Shown here: positions 1 through 9,382 of the stretch, piece by piece
Position numbering within the stretch: position 1 is the stretch's first letter
Layout: each line of letters begins with the position of its first letter
Source of the DNA: Piscinibacter sp050175855
Lineage (GTDB): Bacteria > Pseudomonadota > Gammaproteobacteria > Burkholderiales > Burkholderiaceae_C
Reading direction: 5' to 3'
NCBI RefSeq assembly: GCF_050175855.1
Contig: NZ_JBFXIO010000040.1
Location: forward strand, 1 to 18,796
DNA: 18,796 nucleotides
Program-made: the position numbers and the translations under genes
The notes under the pieces: model-generated
Seen by the model: the letters and a program-made list of their open reading frames with translations, nothing else
What the model was told of the DNA's origin: nothing
Databases searched by the model: none

Positions 1-270
1 CTGCGCCTCGATGGCGGCGGCGAAGGCATGCTCGGCCTCGCCCTGCTCGGCGCACTGCTGCGGCGTGATGCCGGTGAGCAGGCTGGCCTCGGGGTCGGGC
101 AGCGCATCCAGCGGCGGCTGGCAATACAGCATCACCGGCGCGTCGATCTCGTTCAGATCCGCGTCGGTGCGCACGCCGGCGAACTGCGCCGGCCGGTCGC
201 GCCGCGGCACGCGGCCGAAGGTCTCGTAGTCGTGCCAGAAGAAGCTGAACTCGCCGCTCGGATCGCTCAT
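1..270 (-). CDS. sbcB: Exodeoxyribonuclease I (N-terminal part, cut by window edge)
   Basis: Only the first 90 codons are visible; the gene runs off the left edge. Exonuclease I degrades single-stranded DNA 3' to 5' in recombination and mismatch repair. The N-terminus carries the first exonuclease motif of the DEDD family, HDYETFG, with acidic residues D14 and E16 where the E. coli enzyme has D15 and E17. Further ExoI signatures follow: DRPAQFAGVRTD near residues 25-36, a YCQPPLDALPDPEA stretch near 48-61, and LLTGITPQ just after. The ATG at 270 puts these motifs at the expected distance from the N-terminus. There is no Shine-Dalgarno; a TATCGT hexamer lies 6 nt upstream, so the mRNA may be leaderless. 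It is 28 nt downstream of the phasin-like gene on the same strand. The rest of the exonuclease domain and the SH3-like and helical C-terminal domains are out of view. Confidence 0.93.
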   Translation of the reverse strand, partial: MSDPSGEFSFFWHDYETFGRVPRRDRPAQFAGVRTDADLNEIDAPVMLYCQPPLDALPDPEASLLTGITPQQCAEQGEAEHAFAAAIEAQ

Positions 271-276
271 GCCGGC

Positions 277-282
277 ACGATA
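277..282 (-). promoter_or_regulatory. Putative -10 box of sbcB (leaderless type)
   Basis: On the minus strand TATCGT sits 6 nt before the sbcB ATG at 270, which would put the transcript start at or next to the start codon. No Shine-Dalgarno is visible and I see no clear -35 box. The identical hexamer stands 7 nt before the lipoprotein ATG at 8363, which supports it as a real signal. Confidence 0.4.
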
Positions 283-298
283 ACCGAGCGGCGCGGGT

Positions 299-979
299 TC
301 ACTTCTTCGCAGCCTTGGGCTTGGCGGCGCCGCCCTGCGTGAGCGCGTCGGACATGCCGATCAGCACGCCGCTGACCAGCGCCGCGTAGCTCTCGGCCAG
401 GGTCTGCGCCGCCTTCAGCCCGGCGGCGCGGCTGTCGCGCATCGCGGTGTGCATCTGCTGCACGAACTGCTCGGCCGTGGTGGCCGCCTTGGCGCCGGAC
501 AGGGTACCGCCGGCCTGCATCTTCTCGAGCACCGGCGCCCATTGCGAGGCCACCTGCGTGCCGGCGGCGTCGGCCGCCTTCTTCAGCGCGCCGATGAAGC
601 TGTCTTCCATCGCCTCCAGGTCGGACAGCGCTTTCTTCAGGTGCTTCTCGCGCAGGTCGGCGCCCTGGCTGACGAGTTGCTGCAGCGCCACGCGGTTGGC
701 GTCCACCGCCTTGAGCAGCGCCGCATCCATGCCGGCCACGGCCTGATCGAGCAGCGCCTCCACGTCCACGCCCGGCAGCTTGTTCTGCGCCGCACCGGCC
801 GAGGCGGCCTGGGCCACGGTCTTGAGCACCGAGCGGATGTTCTTCAGGCTCAGTTCGCGGCCCTGCAGCGCCGCCAGCGTGGCCTGCTGCACGCCCTTGC
901 GGACCTGCTCGCTGCCGCTGGCACTGGCCGTGGCGAACATCTCGATGATCTTGTCCTGGTCGATGCCGGACTTCAGCAT
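299..979 (-). CDS. Phasin-like alpha-helical protein, 226 aa, function unproven
   Basis: A 226-residue protein predicted to be almost entirely helical, rich in Ala, Lys, Gln and Leu, with no signal peptide and no membrane segment that I would trust. It has amphipathic helices at about residues 7-60 and 75-155, a looser helical segment at 165-215, and a short basic Ala/Lys/Pro tail ending AKPKAAKK. This composition resembles phasins and the PhaM-type granule proteins of PHA-storing Betaproteobacteria, which coat polyhydroxyalkanoate granules, but I recognise no diagnostic motif, so the role is inference. It may belong to one of the uncharacterised proteobacterial DUF families. The start at 979 is supported by a strong GAGGAG Shine-Dalgarno 7 nt upstream; the open frame extends further upstream only as a shadow of serC. 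It ends 28 nt before sbcB on the same strand. Confidence 0.75.
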   Translation of the reverse strand: MLKSGIDQDKIIEMFATASASGSEQVRKGVQQATLAALQGRELSLKNIRSVLKTVAQAASAGAAQNKLPGVDVEALLDQAVAGMDAALLKAVDANRVALQQLVSQGADLREKHLKKALSDLEAMEDSFIGALKKAADAAGTQVASQWAPVLEKMQAGGTLSGAKAATTAEQFVQQMHTAMRDSRAAGLKAAQTLAESYAALVSGVLIGMSDALTQGGAAKPKAAKK

Positions 980-1114
980 GGCACGTCTCCTCAGCGTGGG
1001 TGAATGGGGTGCGGCGATGCTGTCACCAAACGCTGCGCTGCGCCAGGGGTCGCGGCGTCGTTGTTGGGTATGCTCGGGGCCCCCTGTCACCCGCCGCCTC
1101 CGGAGATCCGTTCC

Positions 1115-2197
1115 ATGACCCGCGTCTACAACTTCAGCGCCGGCCCCGCCGCCCTGCCGGAGCCGGTGCTGCGCCAGGCCGCCGAGGAGATGCTCGACTG
1201 GCAGGGCTCGGGCATGTCGGTGATGGAGATGAGCCACCGCGGCCGCGAGTTCATGAGCATCCACGCGGAGGCGATGCACCTGCTGCGCGAGCTGCTGGCG
1301 GTGCCGTCGAACTACCGGATCCTGTTCATGCAGGGCGGCGCGATCGCCGAGAACGCCATCGTGCCGATGAACCTGCTGCGCGGCTTCACCGGCGCCGACT
1401 ACATCGACACCGGCGAGTGGTCGAAGCGCTCGATCGAGGAAGCCGGCAAGTACTGCACGGTCAACGTGGCGGCGAGCAGCCGCGACAGCGGCTACACCCG
1501 CATCCCGCCGCGCGAGGACTGGCAGCTCGACCCGAATGCCGCCTACGTGCACATCTGCGCCAACGAGACCATCGGCGGCGTGGAGTACCACTTCACGCCC
1601 GACGTGGGCGACGTGCCGCTGGTGGCCGACGTCTCCAGCAACATCCTCTCGCGCCCGCTCGACGTGGCGAAGTACGGCCTGATCTACGGCGGCGCGCAGA
1701 AGAACATCGGCCCCGCGGGGCTGACCATCGTCATCGTGCGCGAAGACCTGCTCGGCCGCTCGCTGCCGATCACGCCCTCGGCCTTCGACTACGGCCAGCA
1801 GGCGGCGGCGGATTCCATGCTCAACACCCCGCCCACCTACGCGATCTACATCGCCGGGCTGGTGTTCAAGTGGATCCAGGCGCAGGGCGGCCTGGCGGCG
1901 ATGGAAGCGCACAACCGCGCCAAGGCGGCGCTGCTGTACGACTACCTCGACAGCCAGGACTTCTACAGCGCTCCGGTGGCCAGGGACTGCCGCTCGCTGA
2001 TGAACGTGCCGTTCCGGCTGCGCGACGCGACGCTGGATGGCAAGTTCCTGGAAGGCGCGCAGGCGCGCGGGCTGGTGCAGCTCAAGGGCCACCGGGTGGT
2101 GGGCGGTATGCGCGCCTCGATCTACAACGCCATGCCGCTGGAAGGCGTGCAGGCGCTGGTGGCCTACATGCGCGAGTTCGCGGCGAAGAACGGTTGA
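1115..2197 (+). CDS. serC: Phosphoserine aminotransferase
   Basis: A 360-aa PLP-dependent class-V aminotransferase that converts 3-phosphohydroxypyruvate and glutamate to phosphoserine, and also acts in pyridoxal 5'-phosphate synthesis. Visible hallmarks are the N-terminal YNFSAGPAALPEPVL (residues 5-19), the SVMEMSHRG stretch, and YGGAQKNIGPAGLTIVIVRE, in which K196 is the expected Schiff-base lysine (K198 in E. coli). The C-terminal part has GHRVVGGMRASIYNAMPLEGV, nearly identical to E. coli. The GGAIAENAIVPMN segment is the form usual in Burkholderiales rather than the E. coli GGGRGQF form. Length equals the family norm. The ATG at 1115 is preceded by GGAGA, 9 nt away; longer in-frame starts add residues with no homology. 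It diverges from the phasin-like gene, and acnA follows 87 nt downstream on the same strand. Confidence 0.97.
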   Translation: MTRVYNFSAGPAALPEPVLRQAAEEMLDWQGSGMSVMEMSHRGREFMSIHAEAMHLLRELLAVPSNYRILFMQGGAIAENAIVPMNLLRGFTGADYIDTGEWSKRSIEEAGKYCTVNVAASSRDSGYTRIPPREDWQLDPNAAYVHICANETIGGVEYHFTPDVGDVPLVADVSSNILSRPLDVAKYGLIYGGAQKNIGPAGLTIVIVREDLLGRSLPITPSAFDYGQQAAADSMLNTPPTYAIYIAGLVFKWIQAQGGLAAMEAHNRAKAALLYDYLDSQDFYSAPVARDCRSLMNVPFRLRDATLDGKFLEGAQARGLVQLKGHRVVGGMRASIYNAMPLEGVQALVAYMREFAAKNG

Positions 2198-2284
2198 TGC
2201 CCGCGTGGGCATGTCGCCCGCGGTAGCAAGGGCGCGCGATTGGCGCTAGCGTTGCGGGCATCCCTCACCCGCACGCTCCGCACC

Positions 2285-4990
<2,706 letters not shown>

Positions 4991-4991
4991 T

Positions 4992-6194
4992 CTACCAGCT
5001 CGCCTCGCGCTCCGGCGTGGCGCCGATGCGGTGGATGGACAGGTCGGCGCCTTCGTACTCCTCTTCCGGCGTGAGGCGCAGCGAGGTCACCGCCCGGATC
5101 GCGCCGTAGACCAGCAGGCCACCGGCAAAGGCCCAGATCACGCCCAGCAGCGTGCCGACGAACTGCGACAGGAAGCCCACACCGCCCCGCCCGCCCAGCG
5201 CGGTCTGGCCGAAGATGCCGCAGGCGATGCCGCCCCAGGCGCCGCACAGGCCGTGCAGCGGCCACACGCCGAGCACGTCGTCGATCTTCCAGCGGTTCTG
5301 CGTCAGCGTGAACAGCAGCACGAAGATCGCCCCGGCCACGCCGCCCACCACCAGCGCGCCGGCCGGGTGCATCACGTCGGAGCCGGCGCACACCGCCACC
5401 AGCCCGGCCAGCGGGCCGTTGTAGGCGAAGCCCGGGTCGTTGCGGCCCATCAGCACCGCCACCAGCGTGCCGCCGACCATCGCCATCAGCGAGTTCACCG
5501 CCACCAGGCCGGAGATCTTGTCGATGGTCTGCGCGCTCATCACGTTGAAGCCGAACCAGCCCACCGCCAGGATCCAGGCGCCCAGCGCCAGGAAGGGAAT
5601 GCTCGACGGCGGGTGCGCGCTCATGCCGCCGTCCTTGCGGTAGCGGTTGGCGCGCGGCCCGAGCAGCAGCACCGCGGCCAGGCCGATCCAGCCGCCCACC
5701 GCGTGCACGACGACGCTGCCGGCGAAGTCGTGGAAGGCCACGCCGGTGGTCGATTCCACGAAGCCCTGCACGCCGAAGCGGCCGCCCCAGATCGCGCCTT
5801 CGAACAGCGGGTAGATCACGCCGACGATCACCGCAGTGGCGAACAGCTGCGGGCCGAAGCGCGCCCGCTCGGCGATGCCGCCGGAAACGATGGCCGGGAT
5901 CGCTGCCGCGAAGGTCAGCAGGAAGAAGAACTTCACCAGCTCGTAGCCGTTCTTGGCCGCCAGCGTCTCGGCGCCGCTGAAGAAGGCGACGCCGTAGGCG
6001 AACGTGTAGCCGACGAAGAAGTAGGCGATGGTGGAGACGGCGAAGTCGACCAGGATCTTGACCAGCGCATTGACCTGGTTCTTCTTGCGCACCGTGCCGA
6101 GCTCGAGGAAGGCGAAGCCGGCGTGCATGGCCAGCACCATGATGGCGCCCAGCAGAATGAACAGGGCGTCGGTGCCCTGCTTGACCTGATCCAT
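4992..6194 (-). CDS. amt: Ammonium transporter, Amt/AmtB family
   Basis: A 400-aa polytopic inner-membrane channel for ammonium/ammonia. Eleven or so hydrophobic segments are visible. The central HDFAG motif has D156, and the two pore histidines are H164 (VVVHAVGGW) and H314 (WPLHGLCGAWGG), equivalent to D160, H168 and H318 of E. coli AmtB. The cytoplasmic tail has the Amt-type LTPEEEYEGADLSIH. Unlike E. coli AmtB it starts directly at the first helix without a cleavable signal peptide. ATG 6194 is chosen because AGAGGGGG lies just upstream and the family N-terminus starts here; a start at 6269 would add 25 unrelated residues. No PII gene (glnK) is adjacent, although these are usually linked, so the regulator must be elsewhere. 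A sigma-54 promoter upstream implies nitrogen control. Confidence 0.95.
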   Translation of the reverse strand: MDQVKQGTDALFILLGAIMVLAMHAGFAFLELGTVRKKNQVNALVKILVDFAVSTIAYFFVGYTFAYGVAFFSGAETLAAKNGYELVKFFFLLTFAAAIPAIVSGGIAERARFGPQLFATAVIVGVIYPLFEGAIWGGRFGVQGFVESTTGVAFHDFAGSVVVHAVGGWIGLAAVLLLGPRANRYRKDGGMSAHPPSSIPFLALGAWILAVGWFGFNVMSAQTIDKISGLVAVNSLMAMVGGTLVAVLMGRNDPGFAYNGPLAGLVAVCAGSDVMHPAGALVVGGVAGAIFVLLFTLTQNRWKIDDVLGVWPLHGLCGAWGGIACGIFGQTALGGRGGVGFLSQFVGTLLGVIWAFAGGLLVYGAIRAVTSLRLTPEEEYEGADLSIHRIGATPEREASW

Positions 6195-6241
6195 CGGAAG
6201 CCCCCTCTCGTGCGTTGTTGTCGTGCGCGGCGCACCAGGAC

Positions 6242-6257
6242 AGCAATTCGCGTGCCT
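6242..6257 (-). promoter_or_regulatory. Sigma-54 promoter of the amt gene
   Basis: Read on the minus strand the sequence is AGGCACGCGAATTGCT. It matches the sigma-54 consensus TGGCACG-N4-TTGCW at every position except the first, with the obligatory GG and GC dinucleotides exactly 10 nt apart. Transcription would start near 6231, giving a leader of about 37 nt with the Shine-Dalgarno before ATG 6194. Sigma-54 control is the usual arrangement for ammonium transporter genes and requires an activator such as NtrC. Confidence 0.75.
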
Positions 6258-6261
6258 TGTT

Positions 6262-6282
6262 TGGTGCAATCAGAATGCACCA
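6262..6282. promoter_or_regulatory. Perfect 7+7 dyad upstream of the sigma-54 promoter (activator or repressor site)
   Basis: TGGTGCA (6262-6268) and TGCACCA (6276-6282) form a perfect inverted repeat with a 7-nt centre. The half-sites contain the GCACC/GGTGC words of NtrC boxes, but they point outward compared with the classic TGCACCA-N3-TGGTGCA order. The centre lies only about 40 nt before the predicted transcript start, close for an enhancer. A further TTGGTGC word is at 6316-6322. A nitrogen regulator site is plausible, not shown. Confidence 0.5.
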
Positions 6283-6358
6283 GACCGGTGATAGCGCCGA
6301 CGCAGATGCCGCTCATTGGTGCGCACACGCACGAAGGCCGTGCGCGACCGCCTCGCCG

Positions 6359-6364
6359 TATGCT
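6359..6364 (+). promoter_or_regulatory. Putative -10 box of the alkC-like gene (leaderless type)
   Basis: TATGCT sits 8 nt before ATG 6373, with no Shine-Dalgarno and no clear -35 box. It would give a transcript starting at or just before the start codon. This is weaker than the TACAAT and TAGAAT examples elsewhere in the window. Confidence 0.3.
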
Positions 6365-6372
6365 TGCCGCCC

Positions 6373-7503
6373 ATGGCCGAACCGTTCAAGAACCTCATCA
6401 ACCGCGAGGGCGTGGTCGCCATGCGCAGCCACCTCGGGCGCGCCTGGCCGGCCTTCGACGGCGCACGCTTCGAGGCGCTGGCCGTCGACGGGCTGGAAAC
6501 TCTGGAGCTGAAGGCCCGTGCGCAGCACCTGTGCGCTGCACTGGAGGCCACGCTGCCGGCCGATTTCGACAGCGCGGCACGCGTCATCGAGGCCAGCCTG
6601 CTGCCGGTGCGCGGCGACGAGGAACTCGGCGAGATGCGCACGGGCGACGCCGGCCTGGCCGGCTGGCCGCTGTGGCCGATGACCGAATTCGTGGCGCGCC
6701 GCGGCCTGGATTCACCCGAGCGTGCGCTGCGCTGCCTGCACGCGCTGACCCAGCGCTTCACCGCGGAGTGGGCGGTGCGGCCCTTCATCGTGGCGCACCC
6801 GGAACTCGCGTTCCAGACCCTGGCGCGCTGGACGAGGGACGCGAGCCCGCACGTGCGCCGCCTGGCCAGCGAAGGCAGCCGCCCGCGCCTGCCCTGGGGG
6901 CTGCAGCTCAAGGGGCTGATCGCCGACCCGTCGCCGACGCTGCCGCTGCTCGAGGCCCTGCTCGACGACCCGAGCGAGTACGTGCGCCGCAGCGTGGCCA
7001 ACCACCTGAACGACATCGCCAAGGACCACCCGGCGCTCGTCGTCGAGTGGGTGGTGCGGCACCTGCCCGGCGCCTCGGCCGAGCGGCGCGCGCTGCTCAG
7101 GCACGCCAGCCGCACGCTCATCAAGAAGGGCGATGCACGCATGCTGAAAGCCTGGGGCCTGGGCCGGCGCTACTCCGGCGCGGCGGCGCTGGCGATCACG
7201 CCGAAGCGGCTGCGCGTGGGCGACAGCCTCACGCTGACGCTCGAACTGCACTCCGGCGCGAAGCGCGCCCAGCCGCTGGTGATCGACTACGCCGTGCATC
7301 ACGTCAAGGCCAATGGCGAGCGCACGCCCAAGGTGTTCAAGGGCTGGACCTTCACACTGGCGCCGTGCGAATCACGCACGCTGACGAAGCAGCACTCGAT
7401 GCGCGAGGTGACGACGCGGCGCTACCACGCCGGCCGCCATGCGCTGGACCTGCGCATCAACGGCGAGGTCGTGGCCGAGGCGGAGTTCGACCTGAAGCTC
7501 TGA
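6373..7503 (+). CDS. alkC: AlkC-type DNA alkylation repair protein with C-terminal Ig-like domain
   Basis: A 376-aa protein of the AlkC/AlkD HEAT-repeat DNA glycosylase group, which excises 3-methyladenine and related cationic lesions without flipping the base. The opening MAEPFKNLINREGV is the AlkC-type start. Residues about 10-265 are paired helices, including repeats such as PHVRRLASEGSRPRLPWG (159-176) and SEYVRRSVANHLNDIAKDHP (201-220). From about 275 the character changes to beta strands (KRLRVGDSLTLTLELHS through EVVAEAEFDLKL), matching the Ig-like domain known on some AlkC proteins. The ATG at 6373 has no Shine-Dalgarno; an upstream in-frame GTG at 6316 adds residues unlike the family. 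It diverges from amt, and its stop abuts the stop of the convergent ArsC-like gene with no base between. No Ada or LexA box was recognised. Confidence 0.86.
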   Translation: MAEPFKNLINREGVVAMRSHLGRAWPAFDGARFEALAVDGLETLELKARAQHLCAALEATLPADFDSAARVIEASLLPVRGDEELGEMRTGDAGLAGWPLWPMTEFVARRGLDSPERALRCLHALTQRFTAEWAVRPFIVAHPELAFQTLARWTRDASPHVRRLASEGSRPRLPWGLQLKGLIADPSPTLPLLEALLDDPSEYVRRSVANHLNDIAKDHPALVVEWVVRHLPGASAERRALLRHASRTLIKKGDARMLKAWGLGRRYSGAAALAITPKRLRVGDSLTLTLELHSGAKRAQPLVIDYAVHHVKANGERTPKVFKGWTFTLAPCESRTLTKQHSMREVTTRRYHAGRHALDLRINGEVVAEAEFDLKL

Positions 7504-7857
7504 CTAGCGGAACAGCGCCGCCCAGTCGTCGGCATCGAAACCGACGCTCAGCACGTCGCCGCGCACCAGCACTGGCCGGCGGATCACGCTCGGCTGCGCC
7601 AGCATCAGCGCGATGGCGCTGCCGGCATCGGTGACCTGCGCCTGCCGCGCCGGATCGAGCTTGCGCCAGGTGGAGCCCTTGCGGTTGAGCAACGCCTCCC
7701 AGCCGAGCGCCTTCACCCAGCCGCTCAGCTCGGCCTCGGGCACACCCTGCTTCTTGTAGTCGTGGAAGGCGACCTCGACACCGCGCCCGGCCAGCCAGGC
7801 GCGGGCCTTCTTGACGGTGTCGCAGTTCGGGATGCCGTAGACGATGGTGCGGTTCAT
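7504..7857 (-). CDS. ArsC/Spx-family thioredoxin-fold protein (YffB-like)
   Basis: A 117-aa cytoplasmic protein of the ArsC/Spx/MgsR family. It opens with TIVYGIPNCDTVKKARAWL, where the single C12 stands at the thioredoxin-fold active-site position with no second Cys in a CxxC pair. FHDYKKQGV, LLNRKGSTWRKL and PSVIRRPVLV follow in the family order; the last contains the arginine of the family's RRP motif. The length and pattern fit YffB-type proteins, which are reductase-like but of unproved substrate, so an arsenate reductase role should not be assumed. The ATG at 7857 overlaps the stop of the upstream lipoprotein gene as ATGA, indicating translational coupling. It converges on the alkC-like gene with zero bases between the stop codons. 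Confidence 0.9.
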   Translation of the reverse strand: MNRTIVYGIPNCDTVKKARAWLAGRGVEVAFHDYKKQGVPEAELSGWVKALGWEALLNRKGSTWRKLDPARQAQVTDAGSAIALMLAQPSVIRRPVLVRGDVLSVGFDADDWAALFR

Positions 7858-8363
7858 CGGTGGCGCAGGATTCCGACATGGGGAACGTCCACGTCGTCGC
7901 ACAGCGGATCGGGGCCGAAGCCGGTGTCCTGCACGACGCCGTCCTGCCCGAGGCCGACCTGGAACCACTGGCAGAACGGGCTCGAGTAGCGGTAGTTCCA
8001 CACCGTCTGGTTCTGCCAGCCGACGAAGCCGACCTTGGACGGGCGCCCGATGATGCGAAGCACTTCGTCGCGCGTCATGCCGGCCTTGATGGTGGCGAAG
8101 GTGGCCTCGTGGAGCACCTGCGTGGCCTTGAGAAGCGCGCCGGCGGCATCGACGTCGAGCATCCAGGTCTCGCGGCCGTAGGGCCCGCGGGCATATTCGA
8201 GCCGCGTGGCGCCGCCGGGCATCGTGTAGCGGCCGGTGGGCTCGCCGAGCTGCGCGCGGATCGCCTCGGCGCTGGCGCCGGTGGGGAGTTTCGTCGGGCT
8301 GCTCATGTTGACGCAGCCGGCCAGCAGCAGGGCCGACAGCACGAGGGCAGGCATACGCATCAT
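7854..8363 (-). CDS. Outer-membrane-type lipoprotein with two BamE/SmpA-like units
   Basis: A 169-aa secreted lipoprotein. The first 17 residues form a lipoprotein signal peptide with the lipobox LAGC (C17); no Asp follows the Cys, so outer-membrane sorting is expected. After it come two similar blocks. Block one, about residues 25-85, has ASAEAIRAQLGEPTGRY, an aromatic strand, then a valine/alanine strand. Block two, about 90-155, has MTRDEVLRIIGRPSKVGF, WNYRYSS and FQVGLGQDGVVQDTGF. Each has the helix-turn-GxPt-strand pattern of the BamE/SmpA (OmlA) fold, which in BamE supports outer-membrane protein assembly; a BamE role here is not implied. Start choice among ATGs at 8363, 8360 and 8354 is uncertain; 8363 is favoured by TATCGT 7 nt upstream and the signal-peptide length. 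The gene is coupled by ATGA to the ArsC-like gene. Confidence 0.82.
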   Translation of the reverse strand: MMRMPALVLSALLLAGCVNMSSPTKLPTGASAEAIRAQLGEPTGRYTMPGGATRLEYARGPYGRETWMLDVDAAGALLKATQVLHEATFATIKAGMTRDEVLRIIGRPSKVGFVGWQNQTVWNYRYSSPFCQWFQVGLGQDGVVQDTGFGPDPLCDDVDVPHVGILRHR

Positions 8364-8370
8364 GGGGCGG

Positions 8371-8376
8371 ACGATA
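8371..8376 (-). promoter_or_regulatory. Putative -10 box of the lipoprotein gene (leaderless type)
   Basis: TATCGT on the minus strand lies 7 nt before ATG 8363, the same hexamer and almost the same spacing as before sbcB. No Shine-Dalgarno is present. Confidence 0.4.
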
Positions 8377-8411
8377 GCGGAACTCCCGTCGTGCGGAGCG
8401 GGGCCGCTGCC

Positions 8412-8417
8412 TAGAAT
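8412..8417 (+). promoter_or_regulatory. Putative -10 box of the MBL-SDR-GFA operon (leaderless type)
   Basis: TAGAAT (5 of 6 matches to TATAAT) lies 8 nt before ATG 8426 and there is no Shine-Dalgarno, so the transcript probably begins at or next to the ATG. The -35 region is poor. It is divergent from the lipoprotein -10 box 35 nt away, so the two promoters are back to back. Confidence 0.5.
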
Positions 8418-8425
8418 CCCTGCCC

Positions 8426-9382
8426 ATGTCCTCACTACCCTCCTATGCCCAGGACCTGGGCGACGGCATCTTCGCCATCGACACCGGCTTCCATCGCCCG
8501 GTGTTCGACGCCGCCTACCTGATCGTCGAGAACGGCCGCGCGGCCTTCGTCGACACCGGCACCAACTTCGCCGTGCCGCGCCTGCTGGCCACGCTGGAAG
8601 CGCTCGGCCTGGCGCGCGAGGCCGTCGACCACGTGATCCCGACGCATGTGCACCTCGACCACGCCGGCGGCGTGGGCCTGCTGATGAGCCATCTGGCGAA
8701 AGCGACGGCCATCGTGCATCCGCGCGGCGCGCGGCACATGATCGACCCCTCGGCATTGGTGGCCGGCGCCACCGCGGTGTACGGCGAGGCGGAGATGGCG
8801 CGCTCGTACGGGCAGATCGTCGGTGTGCCGGCCGAGCGCGTGAAGGAATCGGCCGACGGCATGACGCTCTCGCTGGCCGGCCGCGAGCTGCAGTTTCTCG
8901 ACACGCCGGGCCACGCGCGCCACCACCACTGCGTCTGGGACACGCGCACGCGCGGCTTCTTCACCGGCGACACCTTCGGCCTGAGCTACCGCGAGTTCGA
9001 CACCGAGCAGGGCCCGTGGCTGCTGCCGACCACCACGCCGGTGCAGTTCGAGCCCGACAAGCTGCGCGAATCGGTGCTGCGGCTGCTGTCGTACCGGCCC
9101 GAGTGCATGTACCTGACGCACTACAGCCGCGTGCGCGACGTGCAGCGCCTGGGCGAGAGCTTCCTCGCGCAGCTCGACCGGCTGGTGGCCATCGGCCGCG
9201 GCCTGAAGGGTGCGCCGGACCGCCACGCCGCGCTCAAGCGCGCGCTGCTGGCCGAGTACGTGGCGATCGTGAAGGCGCACGGCTGCCGCTTCAGCGAGAC
9301 GGAAGTGGCGACGCTGCTGGACGTCGACATCGAGCTCAACGCCCAGGGCATGGGCATCTGGCTCGACAAGGAGGCGGCATGA
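8426..9382 (+). CDS. Metallo-beta-lactamase-fold hydrolase
   Basis: A 318-aa protein with a complete binuclear metal site: THVHLDH gives H74, H76, D78 and H79; H163 is in DTPGHARHHH, D182 in FTGDTFG, and H232 in YLTHYS. The N-terminal strands (GIFAIDTGF, AYLIVENGRAAFVDTGTN) are standard for the fold. No signal peptide is visible, so it is cytoplasmic and not a secreted beta-lactamase. After about residue 240 comes a helical extension (FLAQLDRLVAIG through KEAA), as in MBL hydrolases acting on thioesters, lactones or phosphodiesters; substrate unknown. The stop overlaps the SDR start as ATGA, and a GGAGG inside the last codons serves the SDR, so the two are co-translated. Its neighbours, an SDR and a GFA protein, suggest handling of a reactive carbonyl or thioester. 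Confidence 0.93.
   Translation: MSSLPSYAQDLGDGIFAIDTGFHRPVFDAAYLIVENGRAAFVDTGTNFAVPRLLATLEALGLAREAVDHVIPTHVHLDHAGGVGLLMSHLAKATAIVHPRGARHMIDPSALVAGATAVYGEAEMARSYGQIVGVPAERVKESADGMTLSLAGRELQFLDTPGHARHHHCVWDTRTRGFFTGDTFGLSYREFDTEQGPWLLPTTTPVQFEPDKLRESVLRLLSYRPECMYLTHYSRVRDVQRLGESFLAQLDRLVAIGRGLKGAPDRHAALKRALLAEYVAIVKAHGCRFSETEVATLLDVDIELNAQGMGIWLDKEAA

Noticed and set aside
2198..2211. Hairpin TGCCC-GCGT-GGGCA just after the serC stop, considered as a terminator
   Set aside because: The stem is only 5 bp and no T-run follows, so termination is not supported; serC and acnA may be co-transcribed.
1000..2212. Long minus-strand extension of the phasin-like frame and plus-strand frames overlapping serC
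   Set aside because: They are shadows of serC: composition is Arg/His/Ala-rich low complexity, with no family motifs, as expected for off-frames in very GC-rich DNA.
2240..2284. Upstream TTG start for acnA
   Set aside because: The 15 added residues match nothing in aconitases and no Shine-Dalgarno supports the TTG; ATG 2285 gives the family N-terminus.
5031..7634. An 867-codon plus-strand frame spanning amt and alkC
   Set aside because: It crosses two well-supported genes on opposite strands and has no recognisable motif.
7504..7857. Calling the thioredoxin-fold protein an arsenate reductase
   Set aside because: No arsenic-resistance genes are nearby and the sequence fits the YffB/Spx-like branch, whose members are not shown to reduce arsenate.
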